From a virus, in the IMG/VR virus record IMGVR_UViG_3300034198_005091, positions 1 to 36,953 of that record: DNA of 36,953 nt. One strand, 5' to 3'. Of the stretch, positions 34,172 to 36,953 are shown piece after piece. Positions within the stretch are counted from its first letter, which is position 1, and every line of letters begins with the position of its first letter. A program made the translations under genes and the position numbers. Under the pieces are notes generated by a model. It was not told the origin of the DNA, made no database searches, and saw nothing but the letters and a program-made list of their open reading frames with translations.

Positions 34172-34182
34172 TACTTGATAAT

Positions 34183-34210
34183 AAAGGGGGAGGGAAACCT
34201 CCCCTTTTTA
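34183..34210 (+). terminator. Intrinsic terminator after the capsid gene
   Basis: An 11-bp stem (34183-34193 with 34198-34208, one G-U pair) closes a GAAA tetraloop and ends in a T-rich run. It lies 12 bases beyond the capsid stop. Because it is inside the apparent ORF upstream of 34244, it rules out the more distal start for the next gene. Confidence 0.85.
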
Positions 34211-34243
34211 TACTTTTATGATAAATTTATTAAACCAACAAAA
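34211..34243 (+). promoter_or_regulatory. Leader with degenerate -7 element (TACTTTTA) and AAACCAACAAAA
   Basis: TACTTTTA at 34211-34218 differs from TAnnTTTG only at the last base. The AAACCAACAAAA leader at 34232-34243 is nearly the same as that before 31274. No -33 box is seen. Together they suggest a reinitiation point for transcription or a shared translation-initiation element. Confidence 0.4.
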
Positions 34244-35260
34244 ATGAGTTTTACATTAATTGAACAGAACCCTGCAATTAAAAAAGGGCCAATTGCTATT
34301 AAACCGTACTTTAACAGCAATGTACAGAACATGGGATTAGAAAAGTACGGATTATCATTATATGATGGCGTACATCATGAAGAACAATTAGCTTGTGTTG
34401 AATTAAATGGTATCAGTAGATACCTTACTGGATTGAACGAGTTTGCACCAGATGTAAAATTGCTTCCAGATCCAGAGCAACGTGAGGCTAAGATTAAAGA
34501 GATTAGAAATACAGTTTGTCAGCTTGAGAAAGAACTTGCTGCAAATGTTATTAATCCAGAGGATCCAGAATTTTGGAATAAGGTTAAACTATTGAGACCT
34601 GATAATCACGAGTTCTGGAGTAAGATAACACTTCGTTGTGGTAATGAACCATTGTTTTTAGATCCAGCAAAGGATCCATATGATTTAATTAAATTGTATG
34701 CTATTCAAGCTGGTGGTTTTTCTATAATATCTAAAAGCTATGAAGAGGCTAGAACAAGACAAAAACCACCAAAGTTTTATCTAGACAAGTATGAAGATAC
34801 CGTGTCCACTAAAACAGAAGGTAAGAAACTTCGTAACAGAGCACTGTCTGAGTTGCAGAAGTTGTTTGATAAGAATACAAATAAACTCCTTTACATTGCT
34901 AAAGTAGTTGACGTAAGTAGTGTTCAATACAAGAAGTCTACACCAACGGATGTATTGTATGATAACATGGATACATTTATTAATGGTCAGGGTACTGAGA
35001 AAAATGCAAACAGAGCAGCACAAATGTTCTTGGATGCAGTTAATCAGGACATGGAATCATTGAAACTGAGATCTATTGTTAAAGATGCTACTTACTATAA
35101 GTTAATTGCTACTAAATCAGACGGATTTATCTACGAAGTATCATCAGGTGCTATGATGGGTAGAACTCCTTCAGAAGTTGTTGAATACCTCAAGAATCCT
35201 CTAAATGAAGAAATTCTTGTGAATTTGACAAAAAAAGTTGAGAAGTATTGGAATCAATAA
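34244..35260 (+). CDS. Head-module protein downstream of capsid
   Basis: Start at ATG 34244 gives 338 residues (MSFTLIEQNPAIKKGPIAIK); an earlier in-frame TTG would place the capsid terminator inside the gene. The protein is mostly helical and charged, with YTGL-like segments absent and Lys-rich helices (RNRALSELQKLFDKNTNKLL). No membrane segment or catalytic motif is seen. Position after the major capsid gene suggests a head-completion, head-tail adaptor or capsid-associated protein. I do not recognise the family with certainty; crAss-like phages have a conserved gene here. Confidence 0.55.
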   Translation: MSFTLIEQNPAIKKGPIAIKPYFNSNVQNMGLEKYGLSLYDGVHHEEQLACVELNGISRYLTGLNEFAPDVKLLPDPEQREAKIKEIRNTVCQLEKELAANVINPEDPEFWNKVKLLRPDNHEFWSKITLRCGNEPLFLDPAKDPYDLIKLYAIQAGGFSIISKSYEEARTRQKPPKFYLDKYEDTVSTKTEGKKLRNRALSELQKLFDKNTNKLLYIAKVVDVSSVQYKKSTPTDVLYDNMDTFINGQGTEKNANRAAQMFLDAVNQDMESLKLRSIVKDATYYKLIATKSDGFIYEVSSGAMMGRTPSEVVEYLKNPLNEEILVNLTKKVEKYWNQ

Positions 35261-35288
35261 GTATATTAATAATATAAATATTTGTAAC

Positions 35289-35558
35289 ATGAAAAAAATG
35301 TCTAAGAAAATGATGACCGGCGGCATGGCAAATACAAATGCTAAAGCCGTGGCATCTAAAGTAGCTACTGGTAGATCTGGTGGCGGTAATACTGCTGCCA
35401 AAGAACAAAAAGCTGCTACTGGTAAATCATCTGGTGGTGTAAATACTCCTCCTTCATCTGCTATTCCTGCTGCAATGTATGGTGGTAAGATGAAAATGGG
35501 AGGCAAGATGTCCTACGGTGGTAAGGTTAGCATGAAGAAAATGGGTAAGAAGAAGTAA
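35289..35558 (+). CDS. Small Lys/Gly/Met-rich basic protein
   Basis: From ATG 35289 the product has 89 residues (MKKMSKKMMTGGMANTNAKA), dominated by Lys, Gly, Ser, Ala and Met, with a repetitive end (YGGKMKMGGKMSYGGKVSMKKMGKKK spread over about 64-89). An in-frame start 51 bases upstream overlaps the previous gene and is less likely. Small basic low-complexity proteins near the capsid gene are common in Bacteroidota phages and may bind DNA or decorate the virion; no function is known to me. It opens a cluster of short basic genes. Confidence 0.6.
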   Translation: MKKMSKKMMTGGMANTNAKAVASKVATGRSGGGNTAAKEQKAATGKSSGGVNTPPSSAIPAAMYGGKMKMGGKMSYGGKVSMKKMGKKK

Positions 35559-35559
35559 G

Positions 35560-35694
35560 ATGAATAAGCTGCTTAACCCAGAGGAACAGAAGAACATGGT
35601 TTCTTATGGAAAACCTCAAGGAAAGAATAACAAGCCTTCTGCTAAAAACGGAGGGCTTGTTAAAACCCTTAAAACATGTAAGTATGGCTGCTAA
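35560..35694 (+). CDS. 44-residue basic protein
   Basis: This short gene starts one base after the preceding stop and encodes MNKLLNPEEQKNMVSYGKP, then a Lys/Asn-rich stretch ending LKTCKYGC. Its final 11 bases overlap the start of the next gene in another frame. The frame is open, tightly spaced with both neighbours, and uses the ordinary lysine-rich composition of this cluster, which is why I prefer it over the overlapping alternative frame from 35606. Two Cys near the end (CKYGC) could be a metal or redox pair. The function is unknown. Confidence 0.55.
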   Translation: MNKLLNPEEQKNMVSYGKPQGKNNKPSAKNGGLVKTLKTCKYGC

Positions 35695-35839
35695 AAAACA
35701 AATGATTAAACGGAAAGATGGATCCTACAGTCAACGAGGACTGTGGGATAATATCCGTGCTAATAAAGGTTCTGGAAAGAAACCTACTACTGAAATGCTT
35801 AAGCAAGAAAAAAAGATTAAATCTAAAAATAAAAAATAA
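35684..35839 (+). CDS. 51-residue basic phage protein
   Basis: The product is MAAKKQMIKRKDGSYSQRGL, then WDNIRANKGSGKKPT and a Lys-rich tail (EMLKQEKKIKSKNKK). The KRKDGSYSQRGLWDNIRANKG pattern is widespread in short phage proteins of unknown function. The 5' extension of the open frame to 35606 would add 26 residues but would overlap the 44-residue gene almost completely, so the ATG at 35684 is preferred. It lies two bases before the LCIB-like gene. Virion or DNA association is only a guess from charge. Confidence 0.65.
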   Translation: MAAKKQMIKRKDGSYSQRGLWDNIRANKGSGKKPTTEMLKQEKKIKSKNKK

Positions 35840-35841
35840 TT

Positions 35842-36789
35842 ATGGCAACTTTAAAACCTTACGGTCTAAAAAATAAAAAGACAAATTTGCCTGTTCCTGG
35901 TAGTTTAATACTATCTTATAAAAAACCATCTCCAGGACCTTGGTATAAAATATTTCCTGAATCAGATGGAGTAGTGAGTAACCCATCTGATTATAATGCT
36001 ACTGTTAAAATTACTTATCCCAATGCTGTATTAGCAGAAAGATTTGGTAGACAAGCTAAAAACTTTATTCAATCTAAAGGTTATAGTCCAAACAATATAG
36101 TATTATCTGATTCAATTTGTTCAGATGATGTTGATGGACCTGTTTATATTGATATTAATAATATTGGTCAAACACCAGCATCTCAGAATCAATTCTTAGG
36201 TGCATTTATGTCTGGTGGTTTAGCAGGTTACCCACATACAGGTATACTAGGTATACAAGCTTGGGGATCTCATGTTACCTCAACTACAAACGGTGGTTTA
36301 TTTATGATTAATATGCCACATATTGGAATATCAAGAATAGGTAATGTTGGTAGAATACATAGAAGAGGTAAAACCGCTGCTCAAGCATTAACAGATAATA
36401 CTTGTGGTGCAGTAGCTACCGCAATTGGTTGGGTTGCTGCTAACGGAAGTGCTCCTGTAGTTGGCAATTTTCCAGATGACTATCAGAATTTTACTTTATG
36501 TAATATACTGTTTCCGTTTAAAGCAGCTCTTGCTGCTTTACCAACATATGGTGAAAAAATGGTATTTGGAACAGAAAAAATTAGATTATCTGGTAATACA
36601 TTCTTAACGGGAGCTACTGGAATAGTTGGTGCTAATGTCGGTACTAATGTAGATGTATTCTATTGCACTGGTATTTTTATAAATACAGATGATGGTTTTA
36701 ATGCCTACGTCGATGTAAAAGAATTTAAAAAATATAATAGTGTTGGGGGATGGGTAGATTTAACAAATGAATTTTTAGCAACATTATAA
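35842..36789 (+). CDS. Putative LCIB-like beta-carbonic-anhydrase-fold protein
   Basis: The 315-residue product shows the ordered motifs of the LCIB/C beta-carbonic anhydrase family (algal limiting-CO2 proteins and prokaryotic relatives): SICSDDVD (about 91-98), where Cys93 and Asp95 parallel the C-x-D of that group; SGGLAGYPHTGILGI near 124-138; His144 (WGSH); MPHIGIS (158-164); and NTCGAV with Cys188. Cys93, His144 and Cys188 are plausible zinc ligands. The remainder (1-60 and about 200-315) is unassigned. It lies among short basic head-module genes. The match is by motif recognition and has not been checked by search or structure; activity is uncertain and a noncatalytic role is possible. 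Confidence 0.55.
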   Translation: MATLKPYGLKNKKTNLPVPGSLILSYKKPSPGPWYKIFPESDGVVSNPSDYNATVKITYPNAVLAERFGRQAKNFIQSKGYSPNNIVLSDSICSDDVDGPVYIDINNIGQTPASQNQFLGAFMSGGLAGYPHTGILGIQAWGSHVTSTTNGGLFMINMPHIGISRIGNVGRIHRRGKTAAQALTDNTCGAVATAIGWVAANGSAPVVGNFPDDYQNFTLCNILFPFKAALAALPTYGEKMVFGTEKIRLSGNTFLTGATGIVGANVGTNVDVFYCTGIFINTDDGFNAYVDVKEFKKYNSVGGWVDLTNEFLATL

Positions 36790-36791
36790 TC

Positions 36792-36953
36792 ATGGCTAAA
36801 TCACCTGCATGGCAAAAGAAATCTGGTAAGTCACCAAGTGGTGGACTTAATGAGAAAGGAAGAAAGTCTTATGAAAGACAAAACCCTGGATCAGATTTAA
36901 AGGCACCACAGCCTGAAGGCGGATCTAGAAAGAAGTCATTTTGTGCAAGAATG
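36792..36953 (+). CDS. Small basic phage protein, cut by right edge
   Basis: The first 54 residues are visible (MAKSPAWQKKSGKSPSGGLN, then EKGRKSYERQNPGSDLK and RKKSFCARM). The pattern KSPAWQ-x-K-x-G-K-x-P-x-G-G-L-N-x-K-G-R and the final SFCARM are typical of a short conserved protein of unknown function found in many unrelated tailed phages, often near structural genes. It starts two bases after the LCIB-like gene, so it probably shares its transcript. The end lies beyond the window. Confidence 0.7.
   Translation, partial: MAKSPAWQKKSGKSPSGGLNEKGRKSYERQNPGSDLKAPQPEGGSRKKSFCARM

Noticed and set aside
34175-34243. Upstream TTG start for the gene after the capsid gene.
   Set aside because: The region contains a strong intrinsic terminator and a leader motif directly before ATG 34244.
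35238-35288. Upstream start of the Lys/Gly/Met-rich gene.
   Set aside because: It overlaps the previous coding region and yields an Asn/Ile-rich extension unlike the conserved-looking body; ATG 35289 is preferred.
1-36953. CRISPR arrays, tRNA genes, insertion sequences.
   Set aside because: No regularly spaced short repeats, no cloverleaf-compatible spacer (the longest gene-free stretch is about 120 bases), and no transposase-like ORF.

Overview
The window reads as part of a tailed-phage genome infecting a Bacteroidota host, most likely a crAss-like phage (order Crassvirales). All genes lie on the + strand, and most are separated by 0-10 bases or overlap. The DNA is AT-rich, there are no tRNA or rRNA genes, and no in-frame stop needs recoding (TAA, TAG and TGA all end genes). 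The assignment rests on the block at 22.9-36.9 kb: coiled-coil protein, winged-helix-like protein, IHF/HU-like protein, Cys-rich protein, PD-(D/E)XK nuclease, large terminase, portal, scaffold-like protein, HK97-type major capsid protein, then small basic proteins. Several spacers carry Bacteroidota-style -7 elements (TAnnTTTG), and starts mostly lack a Shine-Dalgarno sequence.

Layout. 1-3.6 kb: five complete genes plus one cut by the left edge, all looking like tail, fibre or appendage proteins. 3.7-14.9 kb: five consecutive genes for large subtilisin-like (S8) serine proteases, each with an intact Asp/His/Ser triad, a shared N-terminal leader/propeptide and C-terminal Ig-like (CARDB-type) domains. 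Two strong hairpins separate copies 1/2 and 2/3; copies 3-4-5 are packed tightly. 14.9-16.5 kb: a compressed lysis cassette (holin-like protein, secreted CHAP hydrolase, two spanin-like proteins) with long out-of-frame overlaps. 16.5-22.4 kb: fibre and beta-rich appendage genes that share exchangeable N-terminal anchors, a polyglycine hinge and C-terminal tips, including a 34-residue stand-alone anchor gene. 22.5-22.9 kb: a membrane coiled-coil gene, a clear terminator and a promoter. 22.9-36.9 kb: the packaging and head module, interrupted between terminase and portal by a GIY-YIG homing endonuclease gene.

How the parts fit. The right-hand module packages DNA and builds the head, and the capsid gene has its own terminator. 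The left and middle genes build adsorption structures and lyse the cell. The protease array sits between the appendage genes and the lysis genes, so its products could act on host surface proteins as virion parts, in virion maturation, or at release; the sequence alone does not decide.

Most unusual items: the five-member subtilase array; the nested lysis genes in which one stretch of DNA encodes a membrane segment in one frame and a signal peptide in another; and a phage protein at 35.8-36.8 kb that resembles LCIB-type beta-carbonic anhydrases. The longest gene-free stretch is about 120 bases, so no large region is unexplained.
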